A stretch of DNA of 64,000 nucleotides from RYN-122 sp963761655 (GCA_963761655.1 CAVXHI010000002.1:868001-932000), one strand, 5' to 3'; numbered from the stretch's first letter, positions 25,304 to 34,671 are shown. Notes: generated by a model not told the origin, from the sequence alone. Program-made: numbers and translations.

Positions 25304-26458
25304 TCAACCGGTGCTGCGGGCCTCCTGGGGAGGCTGCTCGACCGCGACGAGGTGCGGGGCGGCCAGCGGTCGGACGACGTCCTCGACCAGCGGCGGGGAG
25401 GCGACCGGACCGGGGAGCCCGAGCTCGGACAGCCGCCGGGAGGTGGGCAGCACGGAGCGCTCGAGCGACCCGACGGCCCCGTTGAAGTCCACGACGGTCC
25501 GGGCGAGGCTCCGACCGAGCTTGTCGACGTGGGCGCCGTAGGTGCTCAGCCGGTCGTGCAGCTCCCGTCCGGCCGCGAGGACCGCGGCGGCGTCGGCGGC
25601 GAGGGTCTCCTGCTGCCACGCGTGGGCGACCGTCCGCAGCAGGGACAGCAGGGTGGTCGGGGTGGCGAGGTGCACCCGCCGGGCGAACGCGTGCTCGAGC
25701 AGGGCGGGGTCGGCCTCGAGGGCGGGGGCGAGGAAGGACTCCCCCGGCAGGAACAGCACGACGAACTCCGGCGTCGAGGGGAACTGCCGCCAGTAGGCCT
25801 TCTCCGCCAGCCGGTCCACGTGCGACCGCAGGTGCCGGGCGTGCGCCGCCATCCGGGCCTCCCGGACGCCGGCGTCGTCGGCCTCGACCGCCTCCAGGTA
25901 GGCGGCCAGCGTGACCTTGGCGTCGACCACCACCGAGCGGCCGCCGACCAGCCGGACGACGAGGTCGGGGCGCTGCACCCCGGCCGGCTCTCCGACACCG
26001 CCGCTGTGGACGCTCGCCTGCTCCTCGAAGTCGCAGCGGTCGAGCATGCCGGCGTGCTCGCAGACGCGGCGCAGCTGCAGCTCGCCCCAGCGCCCCCGGG
26101 TCTGCGGCCGCCGGAGCGCGTCGACGAGCGCAGCGGTCTCCGTGCGGAGCCGGGCCGAGCCCTCCGCGACCGTGCCGACCTGCTCGCGGAGCTCCGCGGC
26201 GGCGCGCACCCGCTCCCGGTCCAGGGCGTGCAGCTGCCCCTCGACCCGGTCCAGCGAGTCGCGCAGCGGCTCGACCACGGACTCGAGGGCCCGGGCCCGG
26301 CGGGCGAGGTCGGCGTCCCCCGCCCGGGACCGCGCCTCGGCCAGCTCGGCGGCGGCCAGCTCTGCGCGCAGCGGCGCGGCGCGGGCCGCCCCGACGGCGA
26401 GGCCGCAGGCGGTGCCGAGCAGGAGCCCGACGACGAGGGCGAGCAGGAGGAGTCCCAT
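25304..26458 (-). CDS. rmuC: DNA recombination protein RmuC
   Basis: A 384-residue protein with an N-terminal membrane helix (residues 2-22), a coiled-coil region (about 30-115) and the RmuC nuclease-like domain: GRWGELQLRRVCEHAGM, then RPDLVVRLVGGRSVVVDAKVTL with the conserved D-x-K, and FVVLFLPGESFLAPAL. RmuC limits inversions and is thought to act as a nuclease on recombination intermediates. Length is slightly short for the family, mainly in the coiled coil. Start ATG at 26458. Confidence 0.93.
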   Translation of the reverse strand: MGLLLLALVVGLLLGTACGLAVGAARAAPLRAELAAAELAEARSRAGDADLARRARALESVVEPLRDSLDRVEGQLHALDRERVRAAAELREQVGTVAEGSARLRTETAALVDALRRPQTRGRWGELQLRRVCEHAGMLDRCDFEEQASVHSGGVGEPAGVQRPDLVVRLVGGRSVVVDAKVTLAAYLEAVEADDAGVREARMAAHARHLRSHVDRLAEKAYWRQFPSTPEFVVLFLPGESFLAPALEADPALLEHAFARRVHLATPTTLLSLLRTVAHAWQQETLAADAAAVLAAGRELHDRLSTYGAHVDKLGRSLARTVVDFNGAVGSLERSVLPTSRRLSELGLPGPVASPPLVEDVVRPLAAPHLVAVEQPPQEARSTG

Positions 26459-26494
26459 GGGCGCGACCGTGCCACCCGCCCCCGACAGGAACGG

Positions 26495-27442
26495 TCAGGC
26501 GCGGGCCAGCAGGCCCTTCAGGTCCGCACAGGTCTCGCGGACGGCCTGCTCGGCGGCCGGCGACAGGGCGGCGAGGTCGAAGAACCCGTGGATGAGGCCG
26601 TCGTAACGGCGTCCCACGACGTCGACCCCGGCCGCGCGCAGGGCCGTCGCGTAGGCCTCGCCCTCGTCGCGGAGCGGGTCGAACTCGGCGGTGACCAGCA
26701 CGGCGGGCGGCTGACCGGCGAGGCTGCCGTGCAGCGGCGACAGGCGCGGGTCGGCGCGGTCGGCGGTGCCGGCGTAGTTCTCGCCGAACCAGGCCATGTC
26801 CAGCGAGGTGAGGAAGTAGCCGTCGGCGTTGGCGACCCGGGAGGCGTGGGTGCTGCCCTCGTCCTCGACGAAGTCGGTGGCGGGGTACACGAGCAGCTGC
26901 GCCACCGGGACGGGGCCGCCCGCGGCGGCGAGCTGCTGGCAGACGACGGCAGCCAGGTTCCCCCCGGCGCTGTCGCCCCCGACCGCCACCCGGGGGTCGC
27001 CCCCGAGCTCGGACACGTGCTCGAACGCCCAGCGGGTGGCAGCGAGGCAGTCGTCGACGGCCGCGGGGAACGGCGCCTCGGGGGCGAGCCGGTAGTCGAC
27101 CGACAGGACGGCGACGCCGGCCTCGCGGCAGAGCCAGCGGCACTGGACGTCGTGGGTGTCGAGGTCGCCGATGACGAAGCCGCCGCCGTGGAAGAAGACC
27201 AGGGTCGGCACGGGCCCGTCGCCCTCGGGGCGGTACAGCCGGGCGCCGAGCGGTCCGGCCGGCAGGTCGAGCTGCCGGTCCTCGACGCCGCCGACGGCCG
27301 GGACGGCGGCCGGGTCGCGCAGGTCGACGGTGAGGGTGCGGAAGCCGGTCCGGGCCTGCTCCGGCGTGCCCGTGTGGAGCGGCTGCCGGTCCATGGACTC
27401 GAGCAGGGACAGCATCCCCTGGATCGCGGGGTCGAGCGGCAT
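26495..27442 (-). CDS. Alpha/beta hydrolase of the hormone-sensitive lipase family
   Basis: A 315-residue esterase. The oxyanion-hole motif FFHGGGFVIGD and the nucleophile motif GGDSAGGN are those of the HSL/Lip family, and the DPLRDEG Asp and LIHGFFDL His complete the triad. It would hydrolyse short- to medium-chain esters. The ATG at 27442 has GAAGAGG upstream. It is transcribed away from the large transport/monooxygenase operon across 187 bp that contain two inverted repeats, so co-regulation with that operon is possible. Confidence 0.93.
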   Translation of the reverse strand: MPLDPAIQGMLSLLESMDRQPLHTGTPEQARTGFRTLTVDLRDPAAVPAVGGVEDRQLDLPAGPLGARLYRPEGDGPVPTLVFFHGGGFVIGDLDTHDVQCRWLCREAGVAVLSVDYRLAPEAPFPAAVDDCLAATRWAFEHVSELGGDPRVAVGGDSAGGNLAAVVCQQLAAAGGPVPVAQLLVYPATDFVEDEGSTHASRVANADGYFLTSLDMAWFGENYAGTADRADPRLSPLHGSLAGQPPAVLVTAEFDPLRDEGEAYATALRAAGVDVVGRRYDGLIHGFFDLAALSPAAEQAVRETCADLKGLLARA

Positions 27443-27517
27443 GGGACCTCTTCCGACGGGTCGGGCGGGCTCGACGAGCACCGCGTCGGGCAGAAGGTAG
27501 GGCCTCGACGAGGTGTG

Positions 27518-27532
27518 TGCACGCAGCGTGCA
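27518..27532. promoter_or_regulatory. Perfect palindrome, candidate TetR-type operator
   Basis: TGCACGC-A-GCGTGCA is a perfect 15-base palindrome in the space between the divergent lipase and transporter genes. Size and symmetry fit a TetR-family operator, and the operon encodes a TetR protein. Binding is inferred only. Confidence 0.45.
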
Positions 27533-27558
27533 ACCTCCCTGGACGGCGTCCTCGGAGT

Positions 27559-27584
27559 GCGTCACAGTCGTCCGCGAGTGACGC
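27559..27584. promoter_or_regulatory. Second inverted repeat in the same intergenic region
   Basis: GCGTCAC and GTGACGC form a perfect 7-bp inverted repeat with a 12-base spacer, 46 bases before the operon's GTG start. It could be an activator or repressor site or a leader hairpin. Sequence differs from the nearby palindrome at 27518. Confidence 0.35.
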
Positions 27585-27629
27585 CGCTCACAACGCGTCC
27601 CCCGCCCGCCGATCCCCCCGGGAGCCCCC

Positions 27630-29483
27630 GTGTACCGCGCCTCGCCCGCCCGCAAGTACGGGCCGCTGGCCCTGCTCGCCGCCGCCCAGCTCGTGGTCGT
27701 CCTCGTCGCCCCCTCGACGGCGCCGACGGCGGGCGCCGCCCTGGCCGGCAGCGCCTTCACCCCGGGGGCAGTGGCCGGCGACGGCTCCGGCGGGGTGGGC
27801 CAGCCGGGCACCGCACCGGACGGGACCCCGCTGGCCCCGGGCGACCCCGGCGTGCCCGGCACGGCGACCGACCCGACGGGGACCACCGGCAGTGCGGGCA
27901 CGCCGGGCACCGGCACGGGTCCGGGCAGCGGCCCGGGCACCGGGACGGGCACGACGCCGGGCAGCGGCACGCCCGGGGCGCCCGGCACCACCCCCGGCGG
28001 CACCAGCCGCGTCGCGGCGGGCGACACCTCGCACTGCGTCGGCGGCCGCGAGTTCGACCCCGCGCTCGAGTACTTCGCTCCCCCGTGCGTCCCGGGTGCG
28101 CCCGGCGCCGTCGGGGTGCCCAACGGAGGGGCCACCGCGCAGGGCGTCACGAAGGACAAGATCCTCGTCGTCCACTACATCCCCGACTACGGCGCCGAGG
28201 TCAACACGATCCTGCGCGCCCAGGGGCTGTTCTACGACGCCTCGAACGCCCGCATCGCCAACGCCGCGTTCCAGGGCTTCATGAACAAGAACTACCAGCT
28301 GTACGGCCGCAAGATCGAGATCAAGACGTTCCAGGGCACCTGCCGGACGGTCCCGCCGGACCAGCAGTGCCTCAACGCCGAGATGAACAAGATCGCCAAG
28401 CAGTTCAAGCCGTACGCCGTCTTCTTCCAGACCACCGTCTGCTCGGCCTGCTACGCGGAGCTGGCCCGCAACAAGATCGTCACCTTCGGCGGCGCCGGGT
28501 TCTCCGAGGAGTTCCGCAACGCCCTCAAGCCCTACAACTACGACTACGGCGTCAGCAGCACGAAGATGAGCCGCCTGTTCGCCGAGTACTGGTGCGGGCA
28601 GCTGGCCGGCAAGCCGGCGATCCTCGCCGGGCCCCAGAACGCCGCCCAGGACTTCCGCAAGACGAAGCGGCAGCTCGGCGTCGTCAGCACGAACGACCCC
28701 GACAACGAGCGCGTCATCCGCAAGGTCCTCTACCCGGCGCTGGCGAAGTGCGGGGAGTCGGTCAAGGGCCACGAGTACTTCTACGAGCAGAACGTCGGCA
28801 CCGCGGCCACCCAGTCGCAGGCCGGCACCGCGGTCATGAACTCGCGGACGAACCCGGCCACGAGCGTCGTCTGCTTCTGCGACCCGGTCGCACCGCAGTT
28901 CTCCTACAACGCCGCCACCAACAACAACTACTGGCCCGAGGTCCTGTTCGCGACCAACCAGGCGATGGACACCGACACCGCCGGCCAGACCTACGAGGGC
29001 GACCTCGCCTGCCCGCAGCGCAGCCGCGGGTGCGCCTTCGACGGCGCCTTCGGGCTGGGCTCGGCGGAGAAGTCGGTCGCCCCGGAGGCCCTCGGCGGCG
29101 TCAAGGTCTTCAAGCGGGAGTCCAAGGCGGCGCTGCCGCTGCAGCCGCTGATCATGGAGATCTTCTGGCAGAACTACAACATGTTCGCGAGCCTGCTCCA
29201 GACGGCCGGCCCGCAGCTCACCCCGGCCGGCATGGCGGCCAGCGCTCCCCGGCTCGGCTCCCGCGGCGGCGGCTCCAGCGGCCTGAGCCGCCGGGCCTTC
29301 GAGAACGGCGAGCTGTCCTGGACGCAGGACGTCTTCGTGACCTACTTCAACAAGAACAAGGTCAGCCCGTACAACAAGGTCAAGGGCGCCTACACGCAGA
29401 CCTACGGCGGCAGGCGCTTCGGGCTCGGGCAGTTCCCGACCGCCGCGCAGCCGAACGTGCCCACCGCGGACGCCCGCCGATGA
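27630..29483 (+). CDS. Branched-chain amino acid-type ABC transporter substrate-binding protein
   Basis: A 617-residue extracytoplasmic binding protein. An N-terminal hydrophobic segment (residues 11-27) lacks a lipobox Cys. A Gly/Pro/Thr-rich linker (about 45-130) follows, then a LivJ-like periplasmic-binding fold from about residue 170 (KDKILVVHYIPDYG onward), with several Cys. It is larger than usual lipoprotein members (about 400). It would capture a substrate for the permease and ATPase encoded next; these transporters carry many organic acids besides amino acids. The GTG at 27630 has GGGAG just upstream. First gene of a nine-gene coupled operon. Confidence 0.88.
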   Translation: MYRASPARKYGPLALLAAAQLVVVLVAPSTAPTAGAALAGSAFTPGAVAGDGSGGVGQPGTAPDGTPLAPGDPGVPGTATDPTGTTGSAGTPGTGTGPGSGPGTGTGTTPGSGTPGAPGTTPGGTSRVAAGDTSHCVGGREFDPALEYFAPPCVPGAPGAVGVPNGGATAQGVTKDKILVVHYIPDYGAEVNTILRAQGLFYDASNARIANAAFQGFMNKNYQLYGRKIEIKTFQGTCRTVPPDQQCLNAEMNKIAKQFKPYAVFFQTTVCSACYAELARNKIVTFGGAGFSEEFRNALKPYNYDYGVSSTKMSRLFAEYWCGQLAGKPAILAGPQNAAQDFRKTKRQLGVVSTNDPDNERVIRKVLYPALAKCGESVKGHEYFYEQNVGTAATQSQAGTAVMNSRTNPATSVVCFCDPVAPQFSYNAATNNNYWPEVLFATNQAMDTDTAGQTYEGDLACPQRSRGCAFDGAFGLGSAEKSVAPEALGGVKVFKRESKAALPLQPLIMEIFWQNYNMFASLLQTAGPQLTPAGMAASAPRLGSRGGGSSGLSRRAFENGELSWTQDVFVTYFNKNKVSPYNKVKGAYTQTYGGRRFGLGQFPTAAQPNVPTADARR

Positions 29484-31852
29484 CCCTGACCGTCGAGCGC
29501 GAGGCCGACACCGGGACGCCGCGTCCCGGGCAGCGCCTGGCCGGCGCGGGCGCCTCGGCGTCCGGCCTGCTCAAGGGCGTCTTCGGGGGCGGGGGCCGCG
29601 GGCCCACCGCAGCCCGCTACGTCGGCGTCGCCGTCGTCTACCTGCTGTTCATGAACGTCGTGGTCGGGCTGTCGCCGGCCAACATCATGAACGGCATCGC
29701 CCTCGGCTCCCTGTACGGGATCATCGCCGTCGCCCTGGTCCTGGTGTACCGGACCAGCCGCATCATCAACTTCGCGGCGAGCGCCCTCGGGGCCGTGCCG
29801 GCGATCTTCGCCCTCCTGCTCACCACCACCAAGGGCGTCAGCTACGTCCTGACCTTCCCGGTGGCGATCGTCGGCGGCCTGCTGGTCGGGGCGCTGACCG
29901 ACAAGGTGGTGATGCGCCGCTTCGCCAAGGCGCCCCGCCTCATCGTCACCGTCGTCTCGATCGGTCTGGCGCAGAGCTTCGCCGTGGTCGGGTTCTTCCT
30001 GCCGGTGTGGTTCGGCGAGCGGGCGGACTCCCCGCCGGTCGTCCCGACCCCCTGGAGCGGCCTGGCCTACGAGAGCTCCCGCGGTGAGCCGATCCTGTCG
30101 GGCAACCAGGTCTTCGCGTTCCTCGTCGTCGGTCTGTCCACCGCCGGCCTCGCGCTGTTCTTCTCCCGCAGCCGCATGGGCATGGCCGTCCGGGCGTCCG
30201 CCGAGAACGCGGAGCGGGCAGCCCTGCTCGGGATCCCCGTGAAGCAGGTCGGCACCGTGGCCTGGGCGCTCGCGGGGCTGCTGTCCAGCCTGGCGATCTT
30301 CGCCCAGGCGCCGCTGATCGGGGTCCCGAGCGACGCCACGCTCGGCTTCGACACGCTGCTCTACGGGCTCGCGGCAGCCGTCGTCGCCGGGCTCGAGAAG
30401 ATGGGCATGGCGCTGTTCGCCGGCACCGGGATCGGCATCCTCATCTTCGCCAGCGTCGCGAAGACCGGCAGCAACGACATCGCGGCCGCGCTCATGCTCG
30501 TCATCATCCTGGTCGCCCTGCTGGTGCAGCGCGGCGTGCTGTCCCGCGCCAAGGACAGCGGCGTCTCGACCTGGCAGGCGGTCAAGGTCTTCCGCCCGGT
30601 CCCCGCCGAGCTGCGCGACGTCCCCGAGGTCCGCACTGCCCGGGCCGTCCTCTACGGCCTCGCCGTGGTCACCGCCGTCGGCGCACCGTTCGTCGTCGGT
30701 GACCCCAACCTGTCCGCGCTCACCCTGCTGCCGCTCTACGGGATCGTCGCGGTCAGCCTGGTCATCCTCACCGGCTGGGCCGGGCAGATCAGCCTGGGGC
30801 AGTTCGGCCTCGTGGGCATCGGCGCGGCCGTCTCGGGCGGCATCGTCGTCGACCACAACATCGACTTCTTCGTGGCCTGCCTGATCGGCATCGCCGCCGG
30901 GGCGGTCACCGCCGTCGTCATCGGCCTGCCGGCCATCCGCATCCAGGGCCTCTACCTCGCGGTGACCACCCTGGCGTTCGGCTACGCGATGGAGAACTAC
31001 GTCCTCAACGAGCGCTTCGCCGTCGGGCGGCTGCTGCTGCCGGGCGGCTTCACGGCGGCGCTGCAGCGCCCCCGGCTGTACGGCCGCTGGGACCTCGAGG
31101 ACGACAAGGCCTTCTACTTCGTCTGCCTCGCCGCCCTCGCACTGACGATGGCCGCGGCGCTGGCGTTCCGCAGCAACCGCAGCGGCCGCGTCGTCATCGC
31201 CGTGCGCGACAACCAGCGGGCCGCGGCGTCGTACGCGATGAGCCCGGTCAGGGTCCGCCTGGCCGCGTTCGCCGTCAGCGGCGGCATGGCCGGGCTCGCC
31301 GGCACGCTGTTCGCCTACCTGCAGCACGACGTGATCCCGGGCAGCTACGACGTCCTGACCAGTGTGTTCATCTTCCTGGCCGCGACGGTGGCCGGGCTGA
31401 CCAGCGTGTGGGCCGCCGTCGTCGGTGTGGTGCTGTTCGAGGCCACCGTGCTGTTCGGCCCGAACCTGTGGGGTGGCCTCGGCACGACCTTCATCGAGGT
31501 CGTCCCGCTGCTGCTCACCGGACCGCTGCTGATCCTCAACCTGTACCAGTCCCCCGGCGGCCTCGCGGGCTACGCCTTCGAGGAGCGCGACAAGTACCTG
31601 CGCCGGCTCGCCGCCAAGCACCGCATCCACGTGCCGTCGCTCGTCGCGGACCGCCTGGTGGAGGACCCGCGCGAGGACGAGGTCACGACCGTCGACGCCG
31701 AGCACCGCTTCGAGGAGGCCCTGCACGAGCAGGAGCAGGCCCGCCCGATCGTGTGCCCGGTCTGCCACGACGCGCTGACCCTCGACGAGGCCGCCGAGCA
31801 CGAGCACCTGCGCGGCGGTGCTGCCGCCCTGAGCACCGGAGGACGTCGATGA
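29480..31852 (+). CDS. Fused LivH-LivM ABC transporter permease with Cys/His tail
   Basis: A 790-residue membrane protein joining two permeases normally made from separate genes. The LivH-like half (about 50-360) shows NGIALGSLYGIIAVALVLVYRTSRIINFA and the RASAENAERAALLGI loop. The LivM-like half (about 395-690) shows GWAGQISLGQFGLVGIGA, LYLAVTTLAFGYAMENY and AVRDNQRAAASYAM. A cytoplasmic tail of about 90 residues contains CPVCHDALTLDEAAEHEH, a possible metal-binding element not typical of permeases. The ATG overlaps the binding-protein stop and its stop overlaps the ATPase start (both ATGA). Confidence 0.92.
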   Translation: MTLTVEREADTGTPRPGQRLAGAGASASGLLKGVFGGGGRGPTAARYVGVAVVYLLFMNVVVGLSPANIMNGIALGSLYGIIAVALVLVYRTSRIINFAASALGAVPAIFALLLTTTKGVSYVLTFPVAIVGGLLVGALTDKVVMRRFAKAPRLIVTVVSIGLAQSFAVVGFFLPVWFGERADSPPVVPTPWSGLAYESSRGEPILSGNQVFAFLVVGLSTAGLALFFSRSRMGMAVRASAENAERAALLGIPVKQVGTVAWALAGLLSSLAIFAQAPLIGVPSDATLGFDTLLYGLAAAVVAGLEKMGMALFAGTGIGILIFASVAKTGSNDIAAALMLVIILVALLVQRGVLSRAKDSGVSTWQAVKVFRPVPAELRDVPEVRTARAVLYGLAVVTAVGAPFVVGDPNLSALTLLPLYGIVAVSLVILTGWAGQISLGQFGLVGIGAAVSGGIVVDHNIDFFVACLIGIAAGAVTAVVIGLPAIRIQGLYLAVTTLAFGYAMENYVLNERFAVGRLLLPGGFTAALQRPRLYGRWDLEDDKAFYFVCLAALALTMAAALAFRSNRSGRVVIAVRDNQRAAASYAMSPVRVRLAAFAVSGGMAGLAGTLFAYLQHDVIPGSYDVLTSVFIFLAATVAGLTSVWAAVVGVVLFEATVLFGPNLWGGLGTTFIEVVPLLLTGPLLILNLYQSPGGLAGYAFEERDKYLRRLAAKHRIHVPSLVADRLVEDPREDEVTTVDAEHRFEEALHEQEQARPIVCPVCHDALTLDEAAEHEHLRGGAAALSTGGRR

Positions 31853-33624
31853 GCTGGCTGCGCACCCGCAAGGACACCGAGCCCGACGTGCGCCGTCCCC
31901 TGGACGGTCCCCTCCTGTCGTGCCGGGGCGTCGACGTCGCCTACGACAAGGTGCAGGTCCTGTTCGGCGTCGACCTCGACGTCGAGCAGGGCGAGATCGT
32001 CGCCCTGCTGGGCACCAACGGCGCCGGGAAGTCGACGCTGCTGAAGGCGGTGTCCGGACTCGTCGCCCCCGCGGCCGGCACGATCCTGTTCGACGGCGTC
32101 GACATCACCAAGCTGGACGCCGTCGACAGCGCCCGCCGCGGCATCGTGCAGGTGCCCGGCGGCAAGGCGGTCTTCCCGACCCTGACCGTCGCCGAGCACT
32201 TCACCGTCGGCGCCTGGCTGTTCGCCAAGGAGGACCCGGCCGAGATCGACGCCCGCCGGGAGGTCGTGCTCGACATGTTCCCCCGGCTGCGCGAGCGCTA
32301 CGACCAGCTCGCCGGCAACATGTCCGGCGGCGAGCAGCAGCAGCTCGCCCTCGGGATGGCCTTCGTCGCCAAGCCGAAGCTGCTCATCATCGACGAGCTC
32401 TCGCTCGGGCTCGCCCCCGCGATCGTCGGGCAGCTGCTCGAGATCGTCCGCGAGATCCACCGGGGCGGCTGCACGATCGTCCTGGTCGAGCAGTCCATCA
32501 ACGTCGCCCTGACGATCGCGACGAAGGCCTTCTTCATGGAGAAGGGCGAGGTCCGCTTCTCCGGCCCGACGGCGGAGCTGCTCGAGCGCGACGACATCCT
32601 GCGCTCGGTGTTCCTGCAGGGCGCGAGCAAGGGGATGGGCGGCGAGCAGGGGCCCACCGGCGGCCGGGCCGAGGTCCGCGAGCGCCAGCCGGTCGCCGCC
32701 GGCCCGAAGCGCCCGGTGCTGCAGGTCGAGGGCCTGACCAAGCGCTTCGGCGGCATCCAGGCGGTCACCGACGTCGGCTTCACGGTCCACCAGGACGAGG
32801 TCCTCGGCCTGATCGGCCCGAACGGCGCCGGCAAGACCACGATCTTCGACATGATCAGCGGACACCTGGCCCAGGACGGCGGTCGGATCACGCTGCAGGG
32901 CCGCGACGTCTCGCGCCAGGGCGCCGAGGACCGGGCCGCGGTCGGCCTCGGCCGGTCGTTCCAGGACGCGCGCATCTTCCCGTCGCTCACGGTCGCGGAG
33001 AACCTCGCGCTCGGCCTCGAGCGGCACGTCGAGGTCCGCGACCACGTCAGCGCCCTGTTCGCGACGCCGGCCATGCGCGAGTCCGAGGAGGACGTCGCCT
33101 TCACGGTCGACGACCTCGTCGGGCTGCTCGGGCTCGGCGCCTTCCGGGACAAGTTCGTCTCGGAGCTCTCGACCGGCTCCCGCCGCATCGTCGACCTCGG
33201 CATGGCCATCGCCCACGACCCCACCGTGCTGCTGCTCGACGAGCCCAGCTCGGGCATCGCCCAGCGCGAGACCGAGGCCCTCGGCCCGCTGCTGCGCGAC
33301 ATCCAGCGGGCCACCGGCTGCGCGCTGCTGATCATCGAGCACGACATGCCGCTGATCACCTCGCTGAGCGACCAGATCGTGGCGCTCGAGCTCGGGCGCG
33401 TGGTCCTGCAGGGCACCCCCGACGAGGTGCTGTCCGACCCCCGCGTCATCAGCTCCTACCTCGGCGGGGACCTGTCGACCATCCAGCGGTCCGGCGCGGG
33501 CCCGGCCGAGGAGCCCCCGCCGCCGCGTCCGGCGCCGCGTCAGCGCCGTCGCGTCGTCACGCCGGACGGGGAGCCCGTGGCCGGTGCCCGGCGTCGGCGT
33601 GCCTCCCCGAAGGAGCCGGTGTGA
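31849..33624 (+). CDS. Fused LivF-LivG ABC transporter ATPase
   Basis: A 591-residue protein with two ATPase domains. The LivF-like domain (about 20-255) has Walker A GTNGAGKST, signature MSGGEQQQ and Walker B LLIIDELSLGLAP. The LivG-like domain (about 285-545) has Walker A GPNGAGKTT, a degenerate signature LSTGSRR and Walker B VLLLDEPSSGIAQRE, then IIEHDMPLI. The last 45 residues are Pro/Arg-rich. One polypeptide thus supplies both nucleotide-binding sides for the fused permease. It overlaps both neighbours by four bases. Confidence 0.93.
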   Translation: MSWLRTRKDTEPDVRRPLDGPLLSCRGVDVAYDKVQVLFGVDLDVEQGEIVALLGTNGAGKSTLLKAVSGLVAPAAGTILFDGVDITKLDAVDSARRGIVQVPGGKAVFPTLTVAEHFTVGAWLFAKEDPAEIDARREVVLDMFPRLRERYDQLAGNMSGGEQQQLALGMAFVAKPKLLIIDELSLGLAPAIVGQLLEIVREIHRGGCTIVLVEQSINVALTIATKAFFMEKGEVRFSGPTAELLERDDILRSVFLQGASKGMGGEQGPTGGRAEVRERQPVAAGPKRPVLQVEGLTKRFGGIQAVTDVGFTVHQDEVLGLIGPNGAGKTTIFDMISGHLAQDGGRITLQGRDVSRQGAEDRAAVGLGRSFQDARIFPSLTVAENLALGLERHVEVRDHVSALFATPAMRESEEDVAFTVDDLVGLLGLGAFRDKFVSELSTGSRRIVDLGMAIAHDPTVLLLDEPSSGIAQRETEALGPLLRDIQRATGCALLIIEHDMPLITSLSDQIVALELGRVVLQGTPDEVLSDPRVISSYLGGDLSTIQRSGAGPAEEPPPPRPAPRQRRRVVTPDGEPVAGARRRRASPKEPV

Positions 33625-34671
33625 GGCGCCTGCCGCTGCTCGCCCTGGCCTGCGGCCTCGTCGCGCTGAACGCCGGGCCGGCCGCCGCGGCGGCCCCGGA
33701 CCGGACCGCCTGGTACACCGCGCTGACCGTCGGCCCCATCACGCTGCCGGCGGCCACCCTGGCCGACGGCGACCTGCGGGTCGGCCGGCACCGGGGCGCA
33801 GCCGACGGCCTACACCACCCTCCTGCTCAGCGCGCCCGGCACGTCGGGGGGCGAGCTCGTCCTGTCGGTCACGGCGGGCAGCACGCTCGGGACGCCCGAG
33901 GTGGCGGCCTGCCCGACCAAGACCTCCACCTGGGAGGCCGGTGGCAACCAGCCGTTCGAGGCGGGCCCGGGCTACGACTGCGCCGCCGGCACGGTCTTCG
34001 GGTCGCTCGCCGCCGACGGCGCCAGCATCAGCTTCCCGCTCGACAGCACGGTGCTCCCCGCGTCCGGTCCGCTCAGCCTCGCCCTCGCCCCGCTCCCCGA
34101 CGGCACGGCGCCGTTCTCGATCGACCTGAGCGACCCGGTCTACACACCGGCGGAGGCGTCCCCCGCCGCGGGCACCCCGGCCGCGGACCCCGCCCCGGCC
34201 GCGGCCGCACCCCCGCCTGCGGCGCCCCCGCCCGGCGACGCCGGGAGCCTCGCGAGCGGCAGCACCGACGAGGCCCCCGCCGTGCCCGACGTCGCCGAGG
34301 CCCCGGCCCCCGAGCTGGCCGGCGCCGAGGCGCTCCCGGCGGCAGACGCCCCGTCCGCCCCCCTCGCCGAGGAGGTGCCCCCCGTGGCGGCGCCCACGGC
34401 CGTGCTCCCGGCCGCCCGGCTCGTGGCCGGCGAGACCGACCAGGGCCGCGACGGGCCCCGGGTCCTGGCCCTGCTGACGCTGGTGGCGGTCAGCGCCGGT
34501 GCCGGGTACGCCGCCGGGCAGCAGCGCCCCGCCCCGCGCCTGCTCGGCGGGCGGGCCGCCTCGGCCGCCGGCACGAGCCTGGTGGTGCGCGAGCAGGAGC
34601 AGGGACCGGACCCCCGCGGGATCGGGAGGTTCTCCCGGGTCCGCGACGCCGCCCCGAGGCGGCTGCGGTGA
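33621..34671 (+). CDS. Secreted, C-terminally anchored hypothetical protein, frameshifted at 33783
   Basis: Not recognised. The first frame gives a signal peptide (LPLLALACGLVALNAGPAAAA) and the start of a mature domain up to codon 54. The continuation lies in another frame from 33784 (AGTGAQPTAYTTLLLSAPG), leading to a domain with two Cys, a long Ala/Pro/Glu-rich stalk and a final membrane helix with basic tail. One extra G at 33783 joins the two; the repaired protein has 349 residues. Topology is that of a stalked surface protein. The GTG overlaps the ATPase stop and its stop overlaps the TetR start, so it belongs to the transport operon, perhaps as an accessory receptor. Confidence 0.68.
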
